From Myxococcales bacterium (GTDB taxonomy: Bacteria > Myxococcota > UBA796 > SXON01), in assembly GCA_009692585.1 (NCBI GenBank), contig SHYX01000012.1, forward strand, positions 40,014-104,013: a stretch of DNA of 64,000 nucleotides. Direction: 5' to 3'. The position numbers and the translations under genes were made by a program. The notes beneath the pieces are model-generated. The model was not told the origin of the DNA and searched no databases. It saw only the letters and a program-made list of their open reading frames with translations. The number at the start of each line of letters is the position of its first letter. Positions within the stretch are counted from its first letter, which is position 1. This document shows, piece after piece, positions 16,552 to 24,381 of this stretch.

Positions 16552-17361
16552 ATGCTGCTCCTGCTCACGATCACCCTCGCCGACGCCAAAAAGCCGAAGG
16601 TGGTCCCGCTCCCCGTGAACGACTGGGGGCACGAAGTTGGGATGAAGGCGGATTGTTTCTATCCGGCGGACTTCGAGAAACTGCAGGACGGCGACCGCAA
16701 GATGGCGCGCCAGCGCGCGTTGGAGGAGATGAAGAAGCAGTGGTCCGCCCAGCGCGAGGACGACGTGCAGATGGAAGAGGGGGTCATCGACGACATCGAG
16801 ACGGTGCTGCTCGGCCGCCCCGTGCTCATCGAGACCACCGCCCAGGCCAACCTCGACCAGTGTCGGGCGTTCATGAAGGGCGGCGACCTGGGCGCGTGGA
16901 AGGGCTGGCTGGTTCCGCTGTCTGCCCAGCTGACGGCCGGCGAGTGTATGTCCCCGCTCATCGACACCATGTTCGACTACCTCGAGATCACCACGTCCTG
17001 GTACCGCAGCGTCCCGGTGTGTTCGGGCGACCGCGTGCGCATCTCGGCGACCGTGAGTGACAGGTACCGCATCGCCGACAAGGGCGCGTGGATCACCGTG
17101 GCCGGCACCAGCGAAAAAGCCACCGGTGCCGACCTCCCGTGCAACATCGAAGGCTGCAACATCGGCATGCTGGTCGGCCGCTTCACCGGCGACGACGGCA
17201 TCGTCACCACCTTCGGCATCGGCGCCGCGCACGAGTTCCGCGCGCCCAGCAACGGCCAACTCTCGTGGACCGTCAACGACTCCACGTGGTACGACAACAA
17301 GTACTTCAAGAGCGCGACGATCGAAGATCGCGTGGCCATCACCGTCGAACCGGCGAAGTAG
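16552..17361 (+). CDS. Exported protein with C-terminal PA-IL/LecA-like lectin fold
   Basis: 269 residues. A short signal peptide (M-L-L-L-L-T-I-T-L-A-D-A) precedes a charged helical region to about residue 130 and then a beta-rich C-terminal half. The last 70 residues have the LecA/PA-IL pattern: G-M-L-V-G-R-F, then F-G-I-G-A-A-H-E-F-R-A-P, S-N-G-Q-L-S-W-T-V-N-D and D-N-K-Y, where the V-N-D and D-N positions correspond to calcium and sugar contacts in that family. This is recognition by pattern only. Four Cys in the C-terminal half could form disulphides. The stop is immediately followed by the next gene's GTG, so both are probably co-transcribed. Confidence 0.65.
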   Translation: MLLLLTITLADAKKPKVVPLPVNDWGHEVGMKADCFYPADFEKLQDGDRKMARQRALEEMKKQWSAQREDDVQMEEGVIDDIETVLLGRPVLIETTAQANLDQCRAFMKGGDLGAWKGWLVPLSAQLTAGECMSPLIDTMFDYLEITTSWYRSVPVCSGDRVRISATVSDRYRIADKGAWITVAGTSEKATGADLPCNIEGCNIGMLVGRFTGDDGIVTTFGIGAAHEFRAPSNGQLSWTVNDSTWYDNKYFKSATIEDRVAITVEPAK

Positions 17362-18354
17362 GTGGCGACGTCGCGGCAGCGGCCCTCTGCGGGCCGGCGG
17401 CTCATGTTCGCGCTTTTCCCCGTGGTGCTGCTCGTGGGTGGGCTGGAGGGGTACCTGCGGGGATCGGGGTGGCCGCAGATTCCGGCGGGTGCGGCGTTCA
17501 CCCACAACCAGGTCTACTGGGTGGAGCCGGCCAACCTCATGCTCGAGGCGGTCCCCCACAAGGAGACGGGCGGCACCTTTCGCGTGAGCACCGACCAGAA
17601 CGGACTCCGGACGCCGCTGCACACCGAGCAGAAGCCGGCCGGCACCTTCCGGGTGATGACGCTCGGCTGCTCCACCACCTTCGGCTGGGGGGTCGGCGAC
17701 GCCGAAAGTTACCCCGCCCAACTCGAGTCGATCCTGACCACCGAGGGCCACGAGGTCGAGGTCATCAATGGGGGCCAGCCCGGCTACACCAGCTTCCAGG
17801 GACTCTGGTTGTGGGACAAGGTGCTGGCCCAGTACGCCCCCGACGTGGTGATCTTCGGGTACCTGGTCCAGGACTCGCGGACGGTGCCCTACAGCGACCA
17901 CAGCCAGGCGCTCTTGCAGCAGAACGCCGACTTCCTGAAGCAGAACCTGTTGCACCGGCTCAAGGCCTACCTCTTCGTCAAGGAGGCGATCGACTCCTGG
18001 CGGACCGAGCGCAAAGACAGCGCCGGGGGCGATGGTCAGCGGAGCCCTCCCGACGAGTACGTGGCGAACATCCGCGCCTTCGCCTCCCGTGCCGAGGCGG
18101 TCGGCGCGCGCTTCATGCTGTTTGGTTTCCCGCTCGAGCGCAGCGGCTATACCGAGGGCCACCGCGCCATCCTCCACGCCGCCGCCGCCGAGCTGAACGT
18201 CCCCATCTACGATCCGCAGCCCGAGATCGAGCGCCGCACGGCCAGCGAGACGCTGTACTTCCCTCAGGATCGCGGTCATGCCAACGCCGACGGCAACCGC
18301 GCCATCGCCCAGGGCATGGCGCAATTCCTGGTCTCCGGGGGCTTGGTCAACTAG
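17362..18354 (+). CDS. SGNH/GDSL-type hydrolase, membrane-anchored
   Basis: 330 residues from a GTG directly after the upstream stop. Residues 12-28 form a transmembrane or signal-anchor helix. The hydrolase domain then carries T-L-G-C-S-T-T-F-G-W-G (block I, nucleophile Ser near 113), N-G-G-Q-P-G-Y-T-S (block II Gly), a later D-S-R, and near the end the catalytic pair region G-H-A-N-A-D-G-N-R (block V His). Such envelope SGNH proteins remove or transfer acetyl or acyl groups on polysaccharides or peptidoglycan. The substrate is unknown. Between this gene and the next lie a large hairpin and a dispersed repeat (18356-18560). Confidence 0.8.
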   Translation: MATSRQRPSAGRRLMFALFPVVLLVGGLEGYLRGSGWPQIPAGAAFTHNQVYWVEPANLMLEAVPHKETGGTFRVSTDQNGLRTPLHTEQKPAGTFRVMTLGCSTTFGWGVGDAESYPAQLESILTTEGHEVEVINGGQPGYTSFQGLWLWDKVLAQYAPDVVIFGYLVQDSRTVPYSDHSQALLQQNADFLKQNLLHRLKAYLFVKEAIDSWRTERKDSAGGDGQRSPPDEYVANIRAFASRAEAVGARFMLFGFPLERSGYTEGHRAILHAAAAELNVPIYDPQPEIERRTASETLYFPQDRGHANADGNRAIAQGMAQFLVSGGLVN

Positions 18355-18355
18355 T

Positions 18356-18410
18356 CCCCATGCCGCCGTTTACGGCTCCCGGAGCCATGAAACGCCAATG
18401 CGGCATGGGG
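18356..18410. repeat. Long inverted repeat just after the SGNH hydrolase gene
   Basis: CCCCATGCCGC (18356-18366) is perfectly complementary to GCGGCATGGGG (18400-18410), an 11-bp stem. The 33-base loop contains a second stem, GGCTCC/GGAGCC (18374-18386). The stop codon of the upstream gene ends at 18354, so the structure lies in its 3' untranslated region. It is not followed by a T-run. Confidence 0.75.
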
Positions 18411-18465
18411 GACGCCGTGAGGGGGAGAGCGTCCGCGCGAAGCGGGCGCGTTAGCAACGCGCCGG

Positions 18466-18560
18466 AGGCCGGAAAGCGGAGCTTGGAGGCCCGAGGTCGG
18501 ATACCCGAGTTGCTGGCGCGGTAGGGGGAGAGGCCGGCGGGGTCTCCCCCCCCATTTTGG
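18466..18560 (+). repeat. Dispersed intergenic repeat, copy A
   Basis: Starts around GGCCGGAAAG and contains AGCTTGGAGGCC, GGCGCGGTAGGGGGAGAGG and a C-rich closing arm. A second copy with the same order of blocks lies at 48138-48215. Both sit between co-directional genes, upstream of a start codon. A further hairpin, GGCGCG/CGCGCC with loop TTAGCAA (18445-18463), lies just before this copy. Confidence 0.65.
18524..18556 (+). terminator. Terminator-like hairpin in repeat copy A
   Basis: GGGGGAGA (18524-18531) pairs with TCTCCCCC (18543-18550), with CCCATTTTGG after it. The stem is strong and the T-tract is short and weak. It may end transcription of the SGNH hydrolase gene before the glycosyltransferase. 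Confidence 0.45.
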
Positions 18561-18574
18561 GATAGACTCCGCCC

Positions 18575-19270
18575 ATGCGCGACTCGGCCCTGATCCTCCT
18601 GACCCTCAACGAGATCGACGGGTGCCGTGCGCTCTGGGACCGGCTGCCCATCGGCCAGTTCCGCGAGGTGGTGGGTCTGGACGGGGGTAGCACCGACGGC
18701 ACCCAGGAGTTCTTCCGCGAGCGCGGCATCCCGGTGGTAGTGCAGCCCATCCGCGGTCGGGGTGTCGCCTTCCGGTGCGCTGCCGAGGCCGTCTCCAGCG
18801 AACGACTGGTGTTCTTCAGTCCCGACGGCAACGAGGACCCCGACGACATCGTGCGACTGGACGACTGTCTCCTGGACGGGGCGGACGTCGCCATCGCACG
18901 GCGCTTCGGGCCCGGCGCCGTCAACGAAGAAGACGGCGAGACCCTCCGGCTGCGCGCGCGGGTGAATGACACCCTCTCCAGGGTGGCAAACGGCCTGTTC
19001 TATACCGGGCCGCGGGTTTATGACACCATCAACGGCTTCCGGGCGCTGCGCCGTAGCGCCCTTCTGGAGCTGGACACCACCGTCAAACGTTTCCCCATCG
19101 AATACCAGATCACCATTCGTGCCATGCAGCGCGGCTGGCGCATCGACGAGGTCCCCACCAAAGAGGGCCAACGCATCGGCGGCGAGCGCAAAGCGGCGAG
19201 CTGGCCAGTGGGGATGGACCACCTGAAGGTCTTGATGACGGAGCTGCCGAGGGCCAGGATTTTTGGGTAG
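18575..19270 (+). CDS. Family 2 glycosyltransferase (dolichyl-phosphate-mannose synthase-like)
   Basis: 231 residues, a single GT-A domain without membrane segments. It has the nucleotide-sugar motifs L-T-L-N-E near residue 10 and D-G-G-S-T-D-G-T at about 35-42. It also has the metal-binding region F-F-S-P-D-G-N-E-D-P-D-D, in place of the usual D-x-D. The acceptor-side motif is N-G-F-R-A-L-R-R-S-A, with R-F-P-I-E-Y-Q downstream. The closing G-G-E-R-K-A is the G-x-R-K-x motif of polyprenyl-phosphate glycosyltransferases. It probably transfers a sugar from a nucleotide donor to a lipid carrier or glycan. It is preceded by a repeat and hairpin that separate it from the upstream gene. Confidence 0.85.
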   Translation: MRDSALILLTLNEIDGCRALWDRLPIGQFREVVGLDGGSTDGTQEFFRERGIPVVVQPIRGRGVAFRCAAEAVSSERLVFFSPDGNEDPDDIVRLDDCLLDGADVAIARRFGPGAVNEEDGETLRLRARVNDTLSRVANGLFYTGPRVYDTINGFRALRRSALLELDTTVKRFPIEYQITIRAMQRGWRIDEVPTKEGQRIGGERKAASWPVGMDHLKVLMTELPRARIFG

Positions 19271-19333
19271 GGAACGAGTGAATGCCCCCGGCGGTCAGAC
19301 GTACCACGCCGACCCCGGAGCCCCCGGAGCCCC

Positions 19334-19584
19334 ATGCGCCTCTTCGTCCTGCCTTTGTTCGGCACCCTGACCGCCACGGCCTTCGCCTCGCAGCCCGCGG
19401 TCGTCGAACATGGCCTTGAGTTGTTCACGCGGACGTGGGTACCTCACGATCCGCGCGCCGCCGAAGGCGGAGACGGGCTGGGCCCGATGTACAACGCCAG
19501 TCCGCCGTGCGCCAGAGCGGCATCAAGGTCGACCTGATCGCGGGCCCCAAGCGCGACATGACCGCGCGGTGGCTGGAGCGTTGA
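19334..19584 (+). pseudogene. Remnant of an exported protein, di-haem oxidoreductase-like N-terminus
   Basis: An ATG at 19334 opens a signal peptide (M-R-L-F-V-L-P-L-F-G) ending near A-F-A. The next residues, H-G-L-E-L-F-T-R-T-W-V-P-H-D-P and G-G-D-G-L-G-P-M-Y-N-A, match the start of the DUF1111 di-haem cytochrome/oxidoreductase family. There a C-x-x-C-H would follow, but here the frame reads S-P-P-C-A-R-A. A shift of frame then gives S-A-V-R-Q-S-G-I-K-V-D-L-I-A-G and a tail ending W-L-E-R with a stop at 19582-19584. The gene appears to be an N-terminal piece joined to a short C-terminal piece by an internal deletion. It cannot encode a haem protein. Confidence 0.5.
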
Positions 19585-19612
19585 CGCTGCGAACGTGTCC
19601 ACCGCCGTCGGG

Positions 19613-20434
19613 TCACACCGCGACGTCGGGCATCGCCTCGACACCGCCGGCCCCCACCATCGGCACCAGGTCGAGCTTGCCGTCCTGGAGCGCGGGGCAC
19701 CAGTAGTAGCCGCCGGTGGCCGGACGCGACAGGCGGAAGAGCGCATCGACGACGCCGTCGTCCTGGCCCGCCATCTGCCGCATCACCCGCTCGAAGCGGT
19801 CCAGGTCGGCACCGTAGGCGACGAGGTACCGACCCTGCTCGCGGGCGCCGCCGTAGGGCATCGACCGGCGCCGCATGAACGCCGGCGGCTCGAATGGCTC
19901 CGGCGCGGAGAGAGCGCCCGACTCGTGCACCCAGCGCTGCGCCGCCACGAAACTGCCACCCGCGAGGGCGCCCTCCCCGATGAGCATCGCCGCCGCCGCC
20001 GAGCTGCCGTGGGGGTTCTCGGTCCCGTCCTCGTCGCCGCTGAGGTCGGGCCCGCCGGGGTCGGTGAACGTCGCGACGTCCTCGACGATGCCCAGGCCCC
20101 CGGGAAGCGAGCGCATCAGGGCCAGGACGCGCTCCAGCGCGCTCCCCGCATCCCCGGCGCGGACGTAGACCCAGACATCGGCCTGGGTGGCGGGAACGGC
20201 CGCGCCACCCGCCGACTCTGGGAGCGTCATCGCCGGGAAGCCGCGCAACCCGGGAACGTCCCCGCCCACCGCCTGCACGAAGTGCCAGCCGAAGCCGACG
20301 ACGACCGACTCGTCGATCGGCAGCGCCGCGAAGACCCGCAGCAGCGGCTTGGCCTGCGTCGCGGAGGTCAGCCGGAGGGTCAGGACCTGTCCCACTGCCA
20401 GGGGCGGCAGCAGAATCGCCGGTTGCGACGTCAC
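19613..20434 (-). CDS. Dye-decolorizing (DyP-type) haem peroxidase
   Basis: 273 residues from a GTG (20432-20434) that overlaps the stop of the upstream gene as GTGA. DyP peroxidases use hydrogen peroxide and haem b to oxidise dyes, phenols or Mn. The family signature G-x-x-D-G is present as G133-D-E-D136-G137 followed by T-E-N-P; Asp136 is the distal catalytic acid. The proximal haem ligand is predicted as H170 in R-W-V-H, in the position of the YfeX ligand, with an Arg-rich segment and G-Y-Y-W-C-P downstream. There is no signal peptide or Tat motif, so it should be cytoplasmic unless encapsulated. No encapsulin gene is adjacent. Confidence 0.88.
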   Translation of the reverse strand: MTSQPAILLPPLAVGQVLTLRLTSATQAKPLLRVFAALPIDESVVVGFGWHFVQAVGGDVPGLRGFPAMTLPESAGGAAVPATQADVWVYVRAGDAGSALERVLALMRSLPGGLGIVEDVATFTDPGGPDLSGDEDGTENPHGSSAAAAMLIGEGALAGGSFVAAQRWVHESGALSAPEPFEPPAFMRRRSMPYGGAREQGRYLVAYGADLDRFERVMRQMAGQDDGVVDALFRLSRPATGGYYWCPALQDGKLDLVPMVGAGGVEAMPDVAV

Positions 20435-21576
20435 CGCGTGGACTCGAAGGCGTTGGCGAGGTCGGCGACGAGGTCCTCGACGGTCTCGATGCCGACGCTC
20501 AGGCGGATGAGCCCGTCCTGGATCCCGGCGGCGCGGCGCTTCTCGGGTTCGATGCTGGCGTGGGTCATGAGCGCCGGGGTTTCGATGAGGCTCTCGACGC
20601 CGCCGAGGCTCTCGGCCAGCGTGAACAACTTGGTGGCGGCGACGAAGCGCCGGGCGCGGTCGAGGTCGCCGCGCAGGTCGAAGCTGATCATCCCGCCGAA
20701 GCCCGACATCTGCTTGCGGGCGACCGGGTTGTCCATGGGGTGGTAGACCCGCTCGACGTCGGAGTGGGCGCGCAGCCAGCCGAGGATGCGCTCGGCGTTG
20801 GATTGATGGCGATCCATCCGCACCCCGAGGGTCTTGACGCCACGCAGGGTCAGCCACACGTCCTGCGGCCCCGGCACCGCCCCGGCCGCGTTCTGGAGGT
20901 ACTTCATCTTGTCGTAGACGCCGTCGTCAGAGAGCGCGGCGAACCCGCCGACCACGTCGCTGTGGCCGTTGATGTACTTGGTGGTGCTGTGGACGACGAT
21001 GTCCGCGCCCAGGGCCAGCGGGCGCTGGAAATAGGGCGTGGCGAAGGTGTTGTCGACGACGAGCAAGGCGCCGATGGCCTTGCAGCGCGCCGCTACCGCC
21101 GCGATGTCGGAGACCTTCAACAGCGGGTTGGTCGGGGTTTCCAACCACACGAGCTTCGTGCCCGCCGGGATCGCCGCCGCGGGCAGAACGGTCGAGAAGT
21201 CGGCGTACTCGAAGCGCATCCCCCAGGGGCGGAGCACCTTGTCGAACAGCCGGTAGGTGCCACCATAGACGTCGTCTCCGCAGATGACGAGGTCGCCCGG
21301 GGCCACCAGCGCCCGCAGCACCACGTCGGTCGCCGCGAGCCCCGACGCGAAGGACAGCCCGTACTTCGCCCCTTCCAGCGCGGCGAGACAGGCCTGCAGC
21401 GCGGTGCGGGTGGGATTGTCGGTGCGGCTGTATTCGTAGCCCTTGTGGCCGCCGACGCCCTCCTGGGCGTACGTCGACACCTGGTAGATGGGCGTCATCA
21501 CCGCCCCGGTGGTGGGGTCGGGCGCCTGGCCGGCGTGAACCGCGAGGGTGTCGAAACCGTGACTGTCGTTTTTCAC
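20431..21576 (-). CDS. metB: Cystathionine gamma-synthase / gamma-lyase (PLP enzyme)
   Basis: 381 residues of the Cys/Met-metabolism PLP family. Landmarks are Y-S-R-T-D-N-P-T-R (49-57, phosphate and substrate contacts from the partner subunit), F-A-S-G-L-A-A, V-V-D-N-T-F-A-T-P (cofactor-binding Asp) and H-S-T-T-K200-Y-I-N-G-H-S-D with the PLP lysine at 200. The later segment F-T-L-A-E-S-L-G-G-V-E-S-L and R-L-S-V-G-I-E is also typical. Sequence alone does not separate synthase (metB) from lyase (mccB/cgl). The neighbouring CBS-like gene favours reverse transsulfuration, that is, lyase. The start is a GTG overlapping the upstream stop (GTGA). The next gene, DyP, overlaps this gene's stop likewise. 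Confidence 0.9.
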   Translation of the reverse strand: MKNDSHGFDTLAVHAGQAPDPTTGAVMTPIYQVSTYAQEGVGGHKGYEYSRTDNPTRTALQACLAALEGAKYGLSFASGLAATDVVLRALVAPGDLVICGDDVYGGTYRLFDKVLRPWGMRFEYADFSTVLPAAAIPAGTKLVWLETPTNPLLKVSDIAAVAARCKAIGALLVVDNTFATPYFQRPLALGADIVVHSTTKYINGHSDVVGGFAALSDDGVYDKMKYLQNAAGAVPGPQDVWLTLRGVKTLGVRMDRHQSNAERILGWLRAHSDVERVYHPMDNPVARKQMSGFGGMISFDLRGDLDRARRFVAATKLFTLAESLGGVESLIETPALMTHASIEPEKRRAAGIQDGLIRLSVGIETVEDLVADLANAFESTR

Positions 21577-22979
21577 GAGCGCTCCCGGGCGGCGGTGGTG
21601 ACCGTGCTGATGTAGTCGATGAGATCGATGCGGGTGATGATGTCGAGGGGTTGGCCTTTGTCGTCAATCAGGAAGGCCACCTTGGCGCGCTTGAACAGCT
21701 CGGTGAGCACGCCCACGTCGGTCTCTGCGTCCACGGTGCAGAAGTTCGCCTCGGCCAGCGCGCGCACGTCGCCGCTGCCACGTTTGCTGCCCGCGGTGTC
21801 GAGCGCGCGCTCCAACAGTCGCGACTCGTGCAGCACGCCCACCACCTTGCCGTCATCCACGACCGGCACCTGCGACACGCCGTGCAGCTTCATCATCCCG
21901 ATTACCTCGACCACCTTCTGTTGGGGGTCGGCGGCGATGAGGTCCCGTTGGACGCCCTTGTTCTCGATGAGGTCGCGCACCTGGCCCAGGCTGAGCTCCG
22001 GCTCCAGGAAGCCGTTCTCGCGCATCCAGTTGTCGTTGTAGACCCGCGAAAGGTAGCGGGCGCCGCCGTCGGGAAGGATCACCACCGCGCGTGTGGTCAC
22101 GGTCGCGTTCTGGCGCATCCACTTGATCGCCCCGGCCACCGCGGCGCCGCTGGACGACCCGGCGAAGATGCCCTCTTCTCTCGCCAGCCGCCGGGTGGTG
22201 GTGAAGCTCTCCTTGTCGTTGACGCGCACGACGTCGTCCACGAACGAAAAGTCCATCGTCGCCGGCAGGAAGTCCTCGCCGATGCCCTCGACCTTGTAGG
22301 CGTAGGGCTTGGTGAGCTGACCGGTGTGGAAATAGTCGTAGTACAACGAGCCCACCGGGTCCACGCCCACCACCTTGAGTTTGGGGTTCTTCTCCTTGAG
22401 GAACCGACCCGCGCCCGAGATCGTGCCCCCGGTGGCCAATCCGCACACCAACACATCGAGCTTCCCGGCAAACTGTTCCCACAGCTCCGGGCCGGTGCTT
22501 CGATAGTGCCCTTCGGCGTTCTGGGGGTTGTTGTATTGGTCCGCGTAGACGGCGCCCGGCGTCTCTTCAACCACCCGCTTCGCCACCGAAAAGGAGCTCT
22601 TCGGGTCGTCGGCCGGGACGTCCGCGGGGGTGATGATCACCCGGGCACCGAACGCGCGGAGCACCGCTCGGTTCTCGTCCGATGGTTTCTCCGGCATGAC
22701 GAACACGCTCTTGTACCCACGCACGGCCGCGATCATCGCCAGGCCGCCCCCGGTGTTGCCCGAGGTCGCCTCGACGATGGTGCCGCCCGCCTTGAGCCGG
22801 CCGCTCTGTTCCATCTCGTCGACCATGCGGACCGCCATCCGATCGCCCACCGACCCGCCCGGATTCAGCGCCTCAATCTTGGCATAGAGCGAGCCCGGCA
22901 TGCCTGAGGCGACCCGGTTGAGCAGCACCGTCGGCGTGTTGCCGACCGCATCCAGCAGGGTGTCGTAGACGCGACGCAT
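21573..22979 (-). CDS. Cystathionine beta-synthase-like protein lacking the PLP lysine
   Basis: 468 residues. A fold-type II PLP domain (to about 330) is followed by two CBS domains (about 340-468), the layout of bacterial cystathionine beta-synthase. Conserved elements are T-S-G-N-T-G-G (72-78), G-L-A-T-G-G-T-I-S-G, P-D-G-G-A-R-Y-L-S-R-V-Y-N-D-N-W-M and the paired CBS motifs. The PLP-anchoring lysine is missing: where the family has G-G-S-V-K-D-R, this protein reads G41-G-S-V-G45-D-R, codon GGC. It therefore cannot form the internal Schiff base and may be a regulatory homologue or inactive. The ATG at 22979 has an AGGAA upstream. The stop overlaps the next gene's start. Confidence 0.88.
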   Translation of the reverse strand: MRRVYDTLLDAVGNTPTVLLNRVASGMPGSLYAKIEALNPGGSVGDRMAVRMVDEMEQSGRLKAGGTIVEATSGNTGGGLAMIAAVRGYKSVFVMPEKPSDENRAVLRAFGARVIITPADVPADDPKSSFSVAKRVVEETPGAVYADQYNNPQNAEGHYRSTGPELWEQFAGKLDVLVCGLATGGTISGAGRFLKEKNPKLKVVGVDPVGSLYYDYFHTGQLTKPYAYKVEGIGEDFLPATMDFSFVDDVVRVNDKESFTTTRRLAREEGIFAGSSSGAAVAGAIKWMRQNATVTTRAVVILPDGGARYLSRVYNDNWMRENGFLEPELSLGQVRDLIENKGVQRDLIAADPQQKVVEVIGMMKLHGVSQVPVVDDGKVVGVLHESRLLERALDTAGSKRGSGDVRALAEANFCTVDAETDVGVLTELFKRAKVAFLIDDKGQPLDIITRIDLIDYISTVTTAARERS

Positions 22980-23091
22980 GGTGTTCCTGGCGAGGGACGG
23001 CGGATATCCCGAGCCCGGGGCGCCAGCGACCCGGAGTGCTCCGAGCCGGGGTGGCAGGCGCAACGATCCTCGGTGTGCCGCCGGCGCGCGT

Positions 23092-23640
23092 TCATTCGGC
23101 CGCCGTGGTCAGCCAGTCGCGACACCCGTCGAACATCCACACCGCGGCCCCGTTTTCCCCCGTGCCCTCCGTCGAGACGAGCACTTCGTCGGCGCCGTCA
23201 CCATTCATGTCGGGGACCAGCATGGCGCCCTGGGCCGCCACGCCCGTCATGATCGGTCCAGCGCCATCCTTGCCCCGGAAGCCTTGAGAATCGTTCCCGT
23301 GGTCCTCCGAGTCGTAAAGGAGCGCGGGCGAGCAGCGGGCCGCGGACGAAGGCCACGTCGTCCCGTACCCGGCCGCGCTCGAACTGGCCGAACGGGCCGG
23401 TGGGGAACGGCGATCATCAGGTCGTCCAGGCCATCGCCGTCGAGATCCCTCGCGAGAACGGCCTCCACACGCCCTTCGAAGGTCAACCGCACGGGTAGCT
23501 CCCACGCGTTGACGGGGGCCGAGGGCGTCGAGGGTACGAGCGTGAATACCCCAGCATCATCCCTGGACTCGCCGCCCAACCACAGCCCGTCCCCGGGGAA
23601 GGCTGGATCAACCGTCAACCCGCCGAATAGCCGGTTGAGA
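23092..23640 (-). pseudogene. FG-GAP/integrin-alpha-like repeat gene broken by frameshifts
   Basis: Coding signal on the minus strand passes through three frames. The first segment reads E-V-L-A-N-L-N-R-L-F-G-G-L and later A-R-D-L-D-G-D-G-L-D-D-L-M-I-A-V-P, an FG-GAP calcium repeat. A second frame gives P-T-G-P-F-G-Q-F-E-R-G-R-V and F-V-R-G-P-L-L. A third gives M-L-V-P-D-M-N-G-D-G-A-D-E-V-L-V-S and ends D-W-L-T-T-A-A-E with a stop at 23092-23094. The D-x-D-G-D-G-x-x-D-x-x-x repeats are the C-terminal part of a secreted propeller like the one at 52422. No N-terminus or signal peptide remains. At least two indels are required. Confidence 0.6.
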
Positions 23641-23644
23641 TTCG

Positions 23645-24200
23645 CTAGTACCTCGCGTCAGGGGTGTTGATCGGCAACATCGTCGTCACTCTATCTCCGG
23701 TAGCTCGGCTCGCGGCCAGCACGCGGCGGCTACGCGCGGCGCCGGGAGTCTTGGCGGCTGGAGCGCGCGCGCGATGTTGTCGGGCGCGTTGCACCGTCGG
23801 CCCTTACGGGGGGCGCGGGATCAGAGTTTGTGGTGAGCGTTTGGCAGCCGGGACCGAAAACGGGGAGAGCCGACTCTGGGTGCAGGGAATGGGGGCCCAC
23901 CTCCTGTCCTATGACGACTTCTCGTCGCCCGTGCTCGACGCGGCCGCGCGACCGCGCCTGTGCTGCGAGTTCCCCGACGGTAAAACCCTAGTACCTCCCG
24001 TCAGGGGTTCTGACCGGTTCGCGGCGGTGGTACTCCTCTCTCGTCTACGGCCGCGAGACCTCGGCCCGGATTTCGCGCCGATCTCGCTCGTAGGGGTGGA
24101 GGACCGCCGCAGCCGTGGCCAGCTCGGTGGTGACCTCGGCAGGCCAGCTCGACCTGCCGCGTGCGGCGTCGTGAGCTGACCGCTCGCAACTGCAACCGAT
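23645..24200. other. Gene-poor stretch bounded by a 30-bp direct repeat
   Basis: No convincing gene. One frame on the plus strand is open for 171 codons, but it has no recognisable domain and an Arg/Ala composition typical of chance frames. The repeat CTAGTACCTC(G/C)CGTCAGGGGT, continuing to TGA-CGG, occurs at 23645-23674 and again at 23988-24017, in direct orientation 343 bases apart. The base composition is slightly less GC-rich than the neighbouring genes. Confidence 0.5.
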
Positions 24201-24345
24201 CTAACGGTTCACCGCCATGAACAGCGAATTCGGATTCGTGGTGCAACCGCTCTCGGTGTTCAACGCGATGAACATCGAATTCGGTTGCGCATTGCAACCG
24301 AAGTCCAGCTTCAACAACGTGAACACCGAGTTCGGCTGCCCGGCC
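24201..24345. repeat. 51-bp tandem repeat with internal dyad symmetry
   Basis: Three units begin at 24217, 24268 and 24319, each with (A/G)TGAACA-CGA(A/G)TTCGG. Unit 2 contains the perfect inverted repeat TTCGGTTGC/GCAACCGAA. Both strands are open. The plus strand reads N-x-E-F-G-C-A-L-Q-P-K-S-S-F. The minus strand reads G-C-N-A-Q-P-N-S-M-F and N-T-E-S-G-C, ending N-S-L-F-M-A-V-N-R and a stop at 24201-24203. The minus reading is the more regular, with Q/N-P-N-S-x-F every 17 residues. No start codon is clear for either strand. Confidence 0.65.
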
Positions 24346-24381
24346 GTTTGGGAGGGGGAACGGGTGTGGTTACCAGCGCAA

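Noticed and set aside
16396..18324. 642-codon minus-strand frame opposite the lectin-like and SGNH genes
   Set aside because: No domain, His/Arg/Gly/Val bias, and conflicts with two well-supported genes.
19595..20746. 383-codon plus-strand frame over the DyP gene
   Set aside because: The minus strand has the DyP G-x-x-D-G motif and haem ligand; the plus reading is Arg/His-rich.
21573..23091. S-box/SAM-type riboswitch upstream of the transsulfuration operon
   Set aside because: The 112 bases before the start contain no kink-turn or conserved SAM-riboswitch sequence that I can see.
23664..24179. 171-codon plus-strand frame in the gene-poor zone
   Set aside because: No motif, no ribosome-binding site and a chance-like composition.
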